Positions 28,726 through 42,165 of a stretch of DNA of 64,000 bases are shown piece after piece (positions within the stretch are counted from its first letter, which is position 1; every line of letters begins with the position of its first letter). The stretch comes from Cercis canadensis (Eukaryota > Streptophyta > Magnoliopsida > Fabales > Fabaceae). The notes below the pieces were generated by a model, which saw nothing but the letters and a program-made list of their open reading frames with translations, had not been told where the DNA came from and searched no databases. Position numbers and translations under genes: made by a program. The DNA is taken from the NCBI GenBank assembly GCA_003255065.1, contig QAOA01005666.1:211353-275352 (forward strand), written 5' to 3'.

Positions 28726-30265
28726 TATGTGACTCAGAAATTTTTCTTGGGTTCCACTATATCTGCCCTGGGACCCTGTTTCGTTTCATCCTTGTATCTG
28801 ACTCGGATATTTTTCTTGGGTTTCACTGTGTCTGGTAAGACACTTTTTCCTGGTAGGTCAACGAATCTGGCCCGGGACCCTGTTTCGGTTCGTCCTTGTA
28901 TCTGACTCAGATATTTTTCTTTGGTTTCACTGTATCTGGCCCGGGATCCTGTTTCGGTTCGTCCCTGTATCTGACCTGGATATTTTTTTTGGGTTTCGCT
29001 ATATTTGGGAAGGGCCTGTTTCCCGGTGGGTCATTGTATCTGGCTCGGGAAGATGTTTCGGTTTGTCCCTGTATCTGACTCGGATATTTTTTCTTGGGTT
29101 TCACTATGTCTGGGAAGGCACTGTTTCCTGGTGGGTCAACGAATCTGGCCCGGGACCCTGTTTCGGTTCGTCCATGTATCTGACTCAGATATTTTTCTTG
29201 GGTTTGACTGTATCTGGGAAGGAACTGTTTCCTGGTGGGTCATTGAATCTGGCCCGGGACCCTGTTTCGGTTCGTCCCTGTATATGACTCATATATTTTA
29301 CTTTGGTTTCACTGTATCTGGCCCGGGATCCTGTTTCGGTTCGTCCCTATATCTGACCTGTATATTTTTCTTGGGTTCCTGTTTCTCGGTGGGTCATTGT
29401 ATTTGGCCCGGGACGCTGTTTCGGTTCGTCCTTGTATCTGGCCCGGATATTTTTCTTGGGTTTCTCTGTATTTTGGAAGGGACTGTGTCCCGGTGGGTCA
29501 TTGTATTTGGCCTGTGACCCTGTTTCGGTTCATCGCTATATCTGACTCAGAAATTTTTCTTGGGTGTCACTATATCTGGCCTGGAACCCTATTTCGGTTC
29601 GTCCCAGAATCTGACTCGAATGTTTTTCTTGGGTTTCACTGTATTTGGGAATGGACTGTTTCCTGGTGTGTCATTGTATCTGGCTCGGGACCCTATTCCG
29701 TTTCGTGCTTGTAGCTGACCCGGATATTTTTCTTGGGTTTCACTGTATTTGAGAAGGGCCTGTTTCCCGTTGGTTCATTGTATCTGGGCCGGGACCTTGT
29801 TTCGGTACGGTTCTATATCTGACTCGGATATTTTTCTTGGGTTTCACTGTATCTGGGAAGGAACTGTTTCCTAGTGGGTCAACGAATCTGGCCCGTGACA
29901 CTGTTTCGGTTCGTCCTTGTATCTGACTCAGATTTTTTTCTTTGGTTTCACTGTCTCTGGCCTGGGACCCTATTTCGGTTCGTCCTTGTATCTAACTCGG
30001 ATATTTTTCTTCGGTTTCACTGTATCTGACCTGGGAGCCTGTTTCGGTTCGTCCTTGTATCTGACTCAGTTGCTTTTCTTATATTTCACTTTATTTGGGA
30101 AGAGACTGTTTTCCTGTGCGTCATTGTATCTGGCCCGAGACCCTGTTTCGGATCGTTCCTGTATCTGACCCGGATATTTTTTTTGGGTTTCACTGTATTT
30201 GGGAAGAGACTGTTTCCCGTTGGGTCATTATACCTGGCCTGTGAGCCTGTTTTGGTTAATAGTTG
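28726..30265 (+). repeat. Reference copy of the 17-monomer HOR (1540 bp)
   Basis: Monomer lengths in order are 69, 104, 69, 104, 105, 104, 69, 85, 104, 69, 104, 104, 104, 69, 69, 104 and 104 bp, which sum to exactly 1540. Monomer 8 (85 bp) is an A-B-C unit that lost part of A/B. Monomers 3 and 7 each carry GGATCC (28944 and 29326), 382 bp apart. The next copy begins at 30266 with the same order. Confidence 0.93.
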
Positions 30266-33200
30266 TATGTGACTCAGAAATTTTTCTTGGGTTCCACTAT
30301 ATCTGCCCTGGGACCCTGTTTCGTTTCATCCTTGTATCTGACTCGGATATTTTTCTTGGGTTTCACTGTGTCTGGTAAGACACTTTTTCCTGGTAGGTCA
30401 ACGAATCTGGCCCGGGACCCTGTTTCGGTTCGTCCTTGTATCTGACTCAGATATTTTTCTTTGGTTTCACTGTATCTGGCCCGGGATCCTGTTTCGGTTC
30501 GTCCCTGTATCTGACCTGGATAATTTTTTTGGGTTTTGCTATATTTGGGAAGGGCCTGTTTCCCGGTGGGTCATTGTATCTACCTCGGGAAGATGTTTCG
30601 GTTTGTCCCTGTATCTGACTCGAATATTTTTTCTTGGGTTTCACTATGTCTGGGAAGGCACTGTTTCCTGGTGGGTCAACGAATCTGGCCCGGGACCCTG
30701 TTTCGGTTCGTCCATGTATCTGACTCAGATATTTTTCTTGGGTTTGACTGTATCTGGGAAGGAACTGTTTCCTGGTGGGTCATTGAATCTGGCCCGGGAC
30801 CCTGTTTCGGTTCGTCCCTGTATATGACTCATATATTTTACTTTGGTTTCACTGTATCTGGCACGGGATCCTGTTTCGGTTCGTCCCTATATCTGACCTG
30901 TATATTTGTCTTGGGTTCCTGTTTCTCGGTGGGTCATTGTATTTGGCCCGGGACGCTGTTTCGGTTCGTCCTTGTATCTGGCCCGGATATTTTTCTTGGG
31001 TTTCTCTGTATTTTGGAAGGGACTGTGTCCCGGTGGGTCATTGTATTTGGCCTGTGACCCTGTTTCGGTTCATCGCTATATCTGACTCAGAAATTTTTCT
31101 TGGGTGTCACTATATCTGGCCTGGAACCCTATTTCGGTTCGTCCCAGAATCTGACTCGAATGTTTTTCTTGGGTTTCACTGTATTTGGGAATGGACTGTT
31201 TCCTGGTGTGTCATTGTATATGCCTCGGGACCCTATTCCGTTTCGTGCTTGTAGCTGACCCGGATATTTTTCTTGGGTTTCACTGTATTTGAGAAGGGCC
31301 TGTTTCCCGTTGGTTCATTGTATCTGGGCCGGGACCTTGTTTCGGTACGGTTTTATATCTGACTCGGATATTTTTCTTTGGTTTCACTGTATTTGGGAAG
31401 GAACTGTTTCCTAGTGGGTCAACGAATCTGGCCCGTGACACTGTTTCGGTTCGTCCTTGTATCTGACTCAGATTTTTTTCTTTGGTTTCACTGTCTCTGG
31501 CCTGGGACCCTATTTCGGTTCGTCCTTGTATCTAACTCGGATATTTTTCTTCGGTTTCACTGTATCTGACCTGGGAGCCGGTTTCGGTTCGTCCTTGTAT
31601 TTGACTCAGTTGCTTTTCTTATATTTCACTTTATTTGGGAATAGACTGTTTTCCTGTGCATCATTGTATCTGGCCCGAGACCCTGTTTCGGATCGTTCCT
31701 GTATCTGACCCGGATATTTTTTTGGGTTTCACTGTATTTGGGAAGAGACTGTTTCCCGTTGGGTCATTATACCTGGCCTGTGAGGCTGTTTTGGTTAATA
31801 GTTGTATGTGACTCAGAAATTTTTCTTGGGTTCCACTATATCTGCCCTGGGAACCTGTTTCGTTTCATCCTTCTTTCTGACTCGGATATTTTTCTTGGGT
31901 TTCACTGTGTCTGGTAAGACAGTCCCAGAATCTGACTCGAATGTTTTTCTTGGGTTTCACTATATTTCGGAATGGACTGTTTCCTGGTGTGTCATTGTAT
32001 CTGGGTCGGGACCCTATTCCGTTTCGTGCTTGTAGCTGACCCGGATATTTTTCTTGGGTTTCACTCTATTTGAGAAGGGCCTGTTTCCCGTTGGTTCATT
32101 GTATCTGGGCCGGGACCATGTTTCGGTACGGTTATATATCTGACTCGGATATTTTTCTTGGGTTTCACTGTATCTGGGAAGGAACTGTTTCCTAGGGAGT
32201 CAACGAATCTGGCCTGTGACACTGTTTCGGTTCGTCCTTGTATCTGACTCAAATTTTTTTCATGTATCTGACTCAGATTTTTTTCTTTGGTTTCACTGTC
32301 TCTGTCCTAGGACCCTATTTCGGTTCGTCCTTGTATCTAACTCGGATATTTTTCTTCGGTTTCACTGTATCTGACTTGGGAGCCTGCTTCGGTTCGTCCT
32401 TGTATCTGACTCAGTTGCTTTTCTTATATTTCACTTTATTTGGGAAGAGACTGTTTTCCTGTGCGTCATTGTATTTGGCCCGAGACCCTGTTTCGGATCT
32501 TCCTGTATCTGACCCGGATATTTTTTTTGGGTTTCACTGTATTTTGGAAGAGACTGTTTCCCGTTGGGTTATTATACTTGGCCTGTGAGCCTGTTTTGGT
32601 TATTGTATGTGACTCAGAAATTTTTCTTGGGTTCCACTATATCTGCCCTGGGACCCTGTTTCGTTTCATCCTTGTATCTGACTCGGATATTTTTCTTGGG
32701 TTTCACTGTGTCTGGTAAGACACTTTTTCCTGGTAGGTCAACGAATCTGGCCCAGGACCCTGTTTCGGTTCGTCCTTGTATCTGACTCAGATATTTTTCT
32801 TTGGTTTCACTGTATCTGGCCCGGGATCCTGTTTCGGTTCGTCCCTGTATCTGACCTGGATATTTTTTTTGGGTTTCGCTATATTTGGGAAGGGCCTGTT
32901 TCCCGGTGGGTCATTGTATCTGGCTCGGGAAGATGTTTCGGTTTGTCCCTGTATCTGACTCGGATATTTTTTCTTGGGTTTCACTATGTCTGGGAAGGCA
33001 CTGTTTCCTGGTGGGTCAACGAATCTGGCCCGGGACCCTGTTTCGGTTCGTCCATGTATCTGACTCAGATATTTTTCTTGGGTTTGACTGTATCTGGGAA
33101 GGAACTGTTTCCTGGTGGGTCATTGAATCTGGCCCGGGACCCTGTTTCGGTTCGTCCCTGTATATGACTCATATATTTTACTTTGGTTTCACTGTATCTG

Positions 33201-34398
33201 GCCCGGGATCCTGTTTCGGTTCGTCCCTATATCTGACCTGTATATTTTTCTTGGGTTCCTGTTTCTCGGTGGGTCATTGTATTTGGCCCGGGACGCTGTT
33301 TCGGTTCGTCCTTGTATCTGGCCCGGATATTTTTCTTGGGTTTCTCTGTATTTTGGAAGGGACTGTGTCCCGGTGGGTCATTGTATTTGGCCTGTGACCC
33401 TGTTTCGGTTCATCGCTATATCTGACTCAGAAATTTTTCTTGGGTGTCACTATATCTGGCCTGGAACCCTATTTCGGTTCGTCCCAGAATCTGACTCGAA
33501 TGTTTTTCTTGGGTTTCACTGTATTTGGGAATGGACTGTTTCCTGGTGTGTCATTGTATCTGGCTCGGGACCCTATTCCGTTTCGTGCTTGTAGCTGACC
33601 CGGATATTTTTCTTGGGTTTCACTGTATTTGAGAAGGGCCTGTTTCCCGTTGGTTCATTGTATCTGGGCCGGGACCTTGTTTCGGTACGGTTCTATATCT
33701 GACTCGGATATTTTTCTTGGGTTTCACTGTATCTGGGAAGGAACTGTTTCCTAGTGGGTCAACGAATCTGGCCCGTGACACTGTTTCGGTTCGTCCTTGT
33801 ATCTGACTCAGATTCTTTTCTTTGGTTTCACTGTCTCTGGCCTAGGACCCTATTTCGGTTCGTCCTTGTATCTAACTCGGATATTTTTCTTCGGTTTCAC
33901 TGTATCTGACTTGGGAGCCTGCTTCGGTTCGTCCTTGTATCTGACTCAGTTGCTTTTCTTATATTTCACTTTATTTGTGAAGAGACTGTTTTCCTGTGCG
34001 TCATTGTATTTGGCCCGAGACCCTGTTTCGGATCTTCCTGTATCTGACCCGGATATTTTTTTTGGGTTTCACTGTATTTGGGAAGAGACTGTTTCCCGTT
34101 GGGTTATTATACCTGGCCTGTGAGCCTGTTTTGGTTAATAGTTGTATGTGACTCAGAAATTTTTCTTGGGTTCCCCTATATCTGCCCTGGGACCCTGTTT
34201 CGTTTCATCCTTGTATCTGAGTCGGATATTTTTCTTGCGTTTCACTGTGTCTGGTAAGACACTTTTTCCTGGTAGGTCAACGAATCTGGCCCAGGACCCT
34301 GTTTCGGTTCGTCCTTGTATCTCACTCAGATATTTTTCTTTGGTTTCACTGTATCTGGCTCGGGATCCTGTTTCGGTTCGTCCCTGTATCTGACCTGG

Positions 34399-34842
34399 TG
34401 ATGAACACACTTTTTATACAATAGTTATTCCTCATACTTAGTCTTTTAAACCTCTCTTGGGCTGAATTGCATAGACTTAGACCTCATTTCATGACTTAGG
34501 ATCCATTTATGCTTAATTGCAATTTCCAGCAATACTGGGCATTATATGCTGTCTCTGTGTTTCAGGCATATCTTGAGTTCTGAATGTCCAAAAATTCCGA
34601 GTCATACCTTGTTGGAAAGCTGAGAGAATTGTCTACAACTTTCTTTCAGGGCTCCAAAGCTAATTCGGACGTTCAGAAGGTCATATGCAGCCTGGAAACC
34701 AGAGAAGACATGCTGTCGCAGGATCCTGACCTACATGCAGTATTTGGGTCATAACTTGAGTTGTATTTGTCATATTGACCTGAAACTGGTACCAGTGGAA
34801 AGCTAACAGACAGAGCTTCAAGTGATATGAAGACCGGTTCAA
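34399..34842. mobile_element. 444-bp non-satellite insertion, possible LTR-retrotransposon piece
   Basis: Satellite identity stops at 34398 (base 12 of monomer 4) and resumes at 34843 (base 53 of monomer 11), so 680 bp of one HOR are replaced by 444 bp of unrelated sequence. The insert opens TGATGAACAC and ends CCGGTTCA plus one A, so TG...CA ends are possible. The flanks CCTGG and ATTCC are not a target duplication. The wording in its middle (TTGGAAAGCTGAGAG, ACAACTTTC) reminds me of untranslated parts of plant LTR elements, but this is recollection only. No coding capacity is seen. Confidence 0.55.
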
Positions 34843-35448
34843 TTCCTGGTGTGTCATTGTATCTGGCTCGGGACCCTATTCCGTTTCTTGTTTGTAGCTG
34901 ACCCAGATATTTTTCTTGGGTTTCACTGTATTTGAGAAGGGCCTGTTTCCCGTTGGTTCATTGTATCTGGGCCGGGACCTTGTTTCGGTACGGTTCTATA
35001 TCTGACTCGGATATTTTTCTTGGGTTTCACTGTATCTGGGAAGGAACTGTTTCCTAGTGGGTCAACGAATCTGGCCCGTGACACTGTTTCGGTTCGTCCT
35101 TGTATCTGACTCAGATTTTTTTCTTTGGTTTCACTGTCTCTGGCCTGGGACCCTATTTCGGTTCGTCCTTGTATCTAACTCAGATGTTTTTCTTCGGTTT
35201 CACTGTATCTGACTTGGGACGCTGTTTCGGTTCGTCCTTGTATCTGACTCAGTTTCTTTTCTTATATTTCACCTTATTTGGGAAGAGACTATTTTCCTGT
35301 GCGTCATTTTATCTGGCCCGAGACCCTGTTTCGGATCGTTCCTGTATCTGACCCAGATATTTTTTTTGGGTTTCACTGTATTTGGGAAGAGACTGTTTCC
35401 CGTTGGGTCATTATACCTGGCCTGTGAGCCTGTTTTGGTTAATAGTTG

Positions 35449-35967
35449 TATGTGACTCAAAAATTTTTCTTGGGTTCCACTATATCTGCCTTGGGACCCT
35501 GTTTCGTTTCATCCTTGTATCTGACTCGGATATTTTTCTTGGCTTTCACTGTGTCTGGTAAGAAACTTTTTCCTGGTAGGTCAACGAATCTGGGCCGGGA
35601 CCCTGTTTCGGTTCGTCCTTGTATCTGACTCAGATATTTTTCTTTGGTTTCACTGTATCTGGCCCAGGACCCTATTTCGGTTCGTCCTTGTATCTAACTC
35701 GGATATTTTTCTTCGGTTTCACTGTATCTGACTTGGGACGCTGTTTCGGTTCGTCCTTGTATCTGACTCAGTTACTTTTCTTATATTTCACCTTATTTGG
35801 GAAGAGACTATTTTCCTGTGCGTCATTTTATCTAGCCCGAGACCCTGTTTCGGATCGTTCCTGTATCTGACCCAGATATTTTTTTTTGGTTTCACTGTAT
35901 TTGGGAAGAGACTGTTTCCCGTTGGGTCATTATATCTGGCCTGTGAGCGTGTTTTGGTTAATAGTTG
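35449..35967 (+). repeat. Intermediate HOR form, 519 bp
   Basis: This has the same length and the same apparent monomer order (1-2-14-15-16-17) as the copy at 2833, but lies 32 kb away. Here monomer 2 is followed by a 69-bp unit that blends monomers 3 and 14. Confidence 0.78.
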
Positions 35968-38900
35968 TATGTGACTCAGAAATTCTTCTTGGGTTCCACT
36001 ATATCTGCCCTGGGACCCTGTTTCGTTTCATCCTTGTATCTGACTTGGATATTTTTCTTGGGTTTCACTGTGTCTTGTAAGACACTTTTTCCAGGTAGGT
36101 CAACGAATCTGGGCCGGGACCCTGTTTCGGTTCGTCCTTGTATCTGACTCAGATATTATTCTTTGGTTTCATTGTATCTGGCCCGGGATCCTATTTCGGT
36201 TTGTCCCTGTATCTGACCTGGATATTTTTTTTGGGTTTCGCTATATTTGGGAAGGGCCTATTTCCCGGTGGGTCATTGTATCCGGCTCGGGAAGATGTTT
36301 CGGTTTGTGCCTGTATCTGACTCGGATATTTTTTCTTGGGTTTCACTATGTCTGGGATGGCACTGTTTCCTGGTGGGTCAACGAATCTGGCCCGGGACCC
36401 TGTTTAGGTTCGTCCATGTATCTGACTCAGATATTTTTCTTGGGTTTGACTGTATCTGGGAAGGAACTGTTTCCTGGTGGGTCATTGAATCTGGCCCGGG
36501 ACCCTGTTTCGGTTCGTCCCTGTATATGACTCATATATTTTACTTTGGTTTCACTGTATCTGGCCCGGGATCCTGTTTCGGTTCGTCCCTATATCTGACC
36601 TGTATATTTTTTTTGGGTTTCTGTTTCTCGGTGGGTCATTGTATTTGGCCCGGGACGCTGTTTCGGTTCGTCCTTGTATCTGGCCCGGATATTTTTCTTG
36701 GGTTTCTCTGTATTTTGGAAGGGACTGTGTCCCGGTGGGTCATTGTATTTGGCCTGTGACCCTGTTTCGGTTCATCGCTATATCTGACTCAGAAATTTTT
36801 CTTGGGTGTCACTATATCTGGCCTGGAACCCTATTTCGGTTCGTCCCAGAATCTGACTCGAATTTTTTTCTTGGGTTTCACTGTATTTGGGAATGGACTG
36901 TTTCCTGGTGTGTCATTGTATCTGGCTCAGGATCCTATTCCGTTTTGGGTTTGTAGCTGACCCGGATTTTTTTCTTGGGTTTCACTGTATTTGAGAAGGG
37001 CCTGTTTCCCGTTGGTTCATTGTATCTGGGCCGGGAACTTGTTTCGGTACTGTTCTATATCTGACTCGGATATTTTTCTTGGGTTTCACTGTATCTGGGA
37101 AGGAACTGTTCCTAGTGGGTCAACGAATCTGGCCCGTGACACTGTTTCAGTTCGTCCTTGTATCTGACTCAGATTTTTTTCTTTGGTTTCACTGTCTCTG
37201 TCCTGGGAGCCTATTTCGGTTCGTCCTTGTATCTAACTCGGATATTTTTCTTCGGTTTCACTGTATCTGACTTGGGACGCTGTTTCGGTTCGTCCTTGTA
37301 TCTGACTCAGTTGCTTTTCTTATATTTCACTTTATTTGGGAAGTGACTATTTTCCTGTGCGTCATTTTATCTGGCTCGAGACCCTGTTTCGGATCGTTAC
37401 TGTATCTGACCCAAATATTTTTTTTGGGTTTCACTGTATTTGGGAAGAGACTGTTTCCCGTTGGGTCATTATACCTGGCCTGTGAGCCTATTTTGGTTAA
37501 TAGTTGTATGTGACTCAATAATTTTTCTTGATTTCCACTATATCTGCCCTGGAACCCTGTTTCGTTTCATCCTTGTATCTGACTCGGATATTTTTCTTGG
37601 GTTTCACTGTGTCTGGTAAGACACTTTTTCCTGGTAGGTCAACGAATCTGGCCCGGGACCCTGTTTCGGTTCGTCCTTGTATCTGACTCAGATATTTTTC
37701 TTTGGTTTCACTGTATCTGGCCCGGGATCCTGTTTCGGTTCGTCCCTGTATCTGACCTGGATATTTTTTTTGGGTTTCGCTATATTTGGGAAGGGCCTGT
37801 TTCCCGGTGGGTCATTGTATCTGGCTCGGGAAGATGTTTCGGTTTGTCCCTGTATCTGACTCGGATATTTTTTCTTGGGTTTCACTATGTCTGGGAAGGC
37901 ACTGTTTCCTGGTGGGTCAACGAATCTGGCCCGGGACCCTGTTTCGGTTCGTCCATGTATCTGACTCAGATATTTTTCTTGGGTTTGACTGTATCTGGGA
38001 AGGAACTGTTTCCTGGTGGGTCATTGAATCTGGCCCGGGACCCTGTTTCGGTTCGTCCCTGTATATGACTCATATATTTTACTTTGGTTTCACTGTATCT
38101 GGCCCGGGATCCTGTTTCGGTTCGTCCCTATATCTGACCTGTATATTTTTCTTGGGTTCCTGTTTCTCGGTGGGTCATTGTATTTGGCCCGGGACGCTGT
38201 TTCGGTTCGTCCTTGTATCTGACTCAGATATTTTTCTTTGGTTTCACTGTATCTGGCCCAGGACCCTATTTCGGTTCGTCCTTGTATCTAACTCGGATAT
38301 TTTTCTTCGGTTTCGCTATATTTGGGAAGGGCCAGTTTCCCGGTGGGTCATTGTATCTGGCTCGGGAAGATGTTTCGGGTTGTGCCTGTATCTGACTCGG
38401 ATATTTTTTCTTGGGTTTCACTATGTCTGGGAAGGCACTGTTTCCTGGTGGGTCAACGAATCTGGCCCGGGACCCTGTTTCGGTTCGTCCATGTATCTGA
38501 CTCAGATATTTTTCTTGGGTTTGACTGTATCTGGGAAGGAACTGTTTCCTGGTGGGTCATTGAATCTGGCCCGGGACCCTGTTTCGGTTCGTCCCTGTAT
38601 ATGACTCATATATTTTACTTTGGTTTCACTGTATCTGGCCCGGGATCCTGTTTCGGTTCGTCCCTATATCTGACCTGTATATTTTTCTTGGGTTCCTGTT
38701 TCTCGGTGGGTCATTGTATTTGGCCCGGGACGCTGTTTCGGTTCGTCCTTGTATCTGGCCCGGATATTTTTCTTGGGTTTCTCTGTATTTTGGAAGGGAC
38801 TGTGTCCCGGTGGGTCATTGTATTTGGCCTGTGACCCTGTTTCGGTTCATCGCTATATCTGACTCAGAAATTTTTCTTGGGTGTCGCTATATCTGGCCTG

Positions 38901-41272
38901 GAACCCTATTTCGGTTCGTCCCAGAATCTGACTCGAATGTTTTTCTTGGGTTTCACTGTATTTGGGAATGGACTGTTTCCTGGTGTGTCATTGTATCTGG
39001 CTCGGGACCCTATTCCGTTTCGTGTTTGTAGCTGACCCAGATATTTTTCTTGGGTTTCACTGTATTTGAGAAGGGCCTGTTTCCCGTTGGTTCATTGTAT
39101 CTGGGCCGGGACCTTGTTTCGGTACGGTTCTATATCTGACTCGGATATTTTTCTTGGGTTTCACTGTATCTGGGAAGGAACTGTTTCCTAGTGGGTCAAC
39201 GAATCTGGCCCGTGACACTGTTTCGGTTCGTCCTTGTATCTGACTAAGATTTTTTTCTTTGGTTTCACTGTCTCTGGCCTGGGACCCTATTTCGGTTCGT
39301 CCTTGTATCTAACTCGGATATTTTTCTTCGGTTTCACTGTATCTGACTTGGGACGCTGTTTCGGTTCGTCCTTGTATCTGACTCAGTTGCTTTTCTTATA
39401 TTTCACTTTATTTGGGAAGTGACTATATTCCTGTGCGTCATTTTATCTGGCCCGAGACCCTGTTTTGGATCGTTCCTGTATCTGACCCAGATATTTTTTT
39501 TGGGTTTCACTGTATTTGGGAAGAGACTGTTTCCCGTTGGGTCATTATACCTGGCCTGTGAGCCTGTTTTGGTTAATAGTTGTATGTGACTCAAAAATTT
39601 TTCTTGGGTTCCACTATATCTGCCTTGGGACCCTGTTTCGTTTCATCCTTGTATCTGTCTCAGAAATTTTTCTTGGGTGTCACTATATCTGGCCTGGAAC
39701 CCTATTTCGGTTCGTCCCAGAATCTGACTCGAATTTTTTTCTTGGGTTTCACTGTATTTGGGAATGGACTGTTTCCTGGTGTGTCATTGTATCTGGCTCG
39801 GGATCCTATTCCGTTTCGTGTTTGTAGCTGACCCGGATATTTTTCTTGGGTTTCACTGTATTTGAGAAGGGCCTGTTTCCCGTTGGTTCATTGTATCTGG
39901 GCCGGGACCTTGTTTCGGTACGGTTCTATATCTGACTCGGATATTTTTCTTGGGTTTCACTGTATCTGGGAAGGAACTGTTTCCTAGTGGGTCAACGAAT
40001 CTGGCCCGTGACACTGTTTCGGTTCGTCCTTGTATCTGACTCAGATTTTTTTCTTTGGTTTCACTGTCTCTGGCCTGGGACCCTATTTCGGTTCGTCCTT
40101 GTATCTAACTCGGATATTTTTCTTCGGTTTCACTGTATCTGACTTGGGAGCCTGTTTCGGTAAATCCTTGTATCTGAATCAGTTGCTTTTCTTATATTTC
40201 ACTTTATTTGGGAAGAGACTGTTTTCCTGTGTGTCATTTTATCTGGCCCGAGACCCTGCTTCGGATCGTTCCTGTATCTGATCCAGATATTTTTTTTGGG
40301 TTTCACTATATTTGGGAAGAGACTATTTCCCGTTGGGTCATTATACCGGGCCTGTGAGCCTGTTTTGGTTAATAGTTGTATGTGACTCAAAAACTATTCT
40401 TGGGTTCCACTATATCTGCCCTGGGACCTTGTTTCTTTTCATCCTTGTATCTGACTCGGATATTTTTCTTGGGTTTCACTGTGTATGGTAAGACACTTTT
40501 TCCTGGTAGGTCAACGAATTTCGCCCTGGACCCTGTTTCGGTTCGTCCTTGTATCTGACTCAGATATTTTTCTTTGGTTTCACTGTATCTGGCCCGGGAT
40601 CCTGTTTCGGTTCGTCCCTGTATCTGACCTGGATAATTTTTTTGGGTTTCGCTATATTTGGGAAGGGCCTGTTTCCCGGTGGGTCCTTGTATCTGGCTCG
40701 GGAAGATGTTTCGGTTTGTCCCTGTATCTGACTCGGATATTTTTTCTTGGGTTTCATTATGTCTGGGAAGGCACTGTTTCTTGGTGGCTCAACGAATCTG
40801 GCCCGGGACCCTGTTTCGGTTCGTCCATGTATATGACTCATATATTTTACTTTGGTTTCACTGTATCTGGTCCGGGATCCTGTTTCGGTTCGTCCCTATA
40901 TCTGACCTGTATATTTTTCTTAGGTTCCTGTTTCTCGGTGGGTCATTGTATTTGGCCCGGGACGCTGTTTCGGATCATCCTTGTATCTGGCCCGTATATT
41001 TTTCTTGGGTTTCTCTTTATTTTGGAAGGCACTGTGTCCCGGTGGGTCATTGTATTTGGCCTGTGACCCTGTTTCGGTTCATCACTATATCTGACTAAGA
41101 AATTTTTCTTGGGTGTCACTATATCTGGCCTGGAACCCTATTTCGGTTCGTCCCAGATTCTGACTCGATTGTTTTTCTTGGGTTTCACTGTATTTGGGAA
41201 TGGACTGTTTCCTGGTGTGTCATTGTATCTGGCTCGGGACCCTATTCCGTTTCGTGCTTGTAGCTGACCCGG

Positions 41273-41273
41273 N
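41273..41273. other. Single N at a phase jump: probable assembly join
   Basis: The N lies between the start of monomer 12 (TAGCTGACCCGG) and the middle of monomer 8 (GGTTCCTGTTTCTCGG). The spacing between diagnostic monomers is also abnormal here (40379 to 42166, 1787 bp). Confidence 0.8.
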
Positions 41274-42165
41274 GGTTCCTGTTTCTCGGTGGGTCATTGT
41301 ATTTGGCCCGGGACGCTGTTTCGGTTCGTCCTTGTATCTGGCCCGGATATTTTTCTTGGTTTTCTCTGTATTTTGGAAGGGACTGTGTCCCGGTGGGTCA
41401 TTGTATTCGGCCTGTGACCCTGTTTCGGTTCATCGCTATATCTGACTCAGAAATTTTTCTTGGGTGTCACTATATCTGGCCTGGAACCCTATTTCGGTTC
41501 GTCCCAGAATCTGACTCGAATGTTTTTCTTGGGTTTCACTGTATTTGGGAATGGACTGTTTCCTGGTGTGTCATTGTATTTGGCTTGGGACCCTATTCCG
41601 TTTCGTGCTTGTAGCTGACCCGGATATTTTTCTTGGGTTTCACTGTATTTGAGAATGGCCTGTTTCCCGTTGGTTCATTGTATCTGGGCCGGGACCTTGT
41701 TTCGGTACGGTTCTATATCTGAATCGGATATTTTGCTTGGGTTTCACTGTATCTGGGAAGGAACTGTTTCCTAGTGGGTCAACGAATCTGGCCTGTGACA
41801 CTGTTTCGGTTCGTCCTTGTATCTGACTCAGATTTTTTTCTTTGGTTTAACTGTCTCTGGCCTGGGACCCTATTTCGGTTCGTCCTTGTATCTAACTCGG
41901 ATATTTTCCTTCGGTTTCACTGTATCTGACTTGGGAGCCTGTTTCGGTTTGTCCTTGTATCTGAATCAGTTGCTTTTCTTATATTTCACTTTATTTGGGA
42001 AGAGACTGTTTTCCTGTGCGTCATTTTATCTGGCCCGAGACCCTGTTTCGGATCGTTCCTGTATCTGATCCGGATATTTTTTTTGGGTTTCACTATATTT
42101 GGGAAGACACTGTTTCCCGTTGGGTCATTATACCTGGCCTGTGAGCCTGTTTTGGTTAATAGTTG

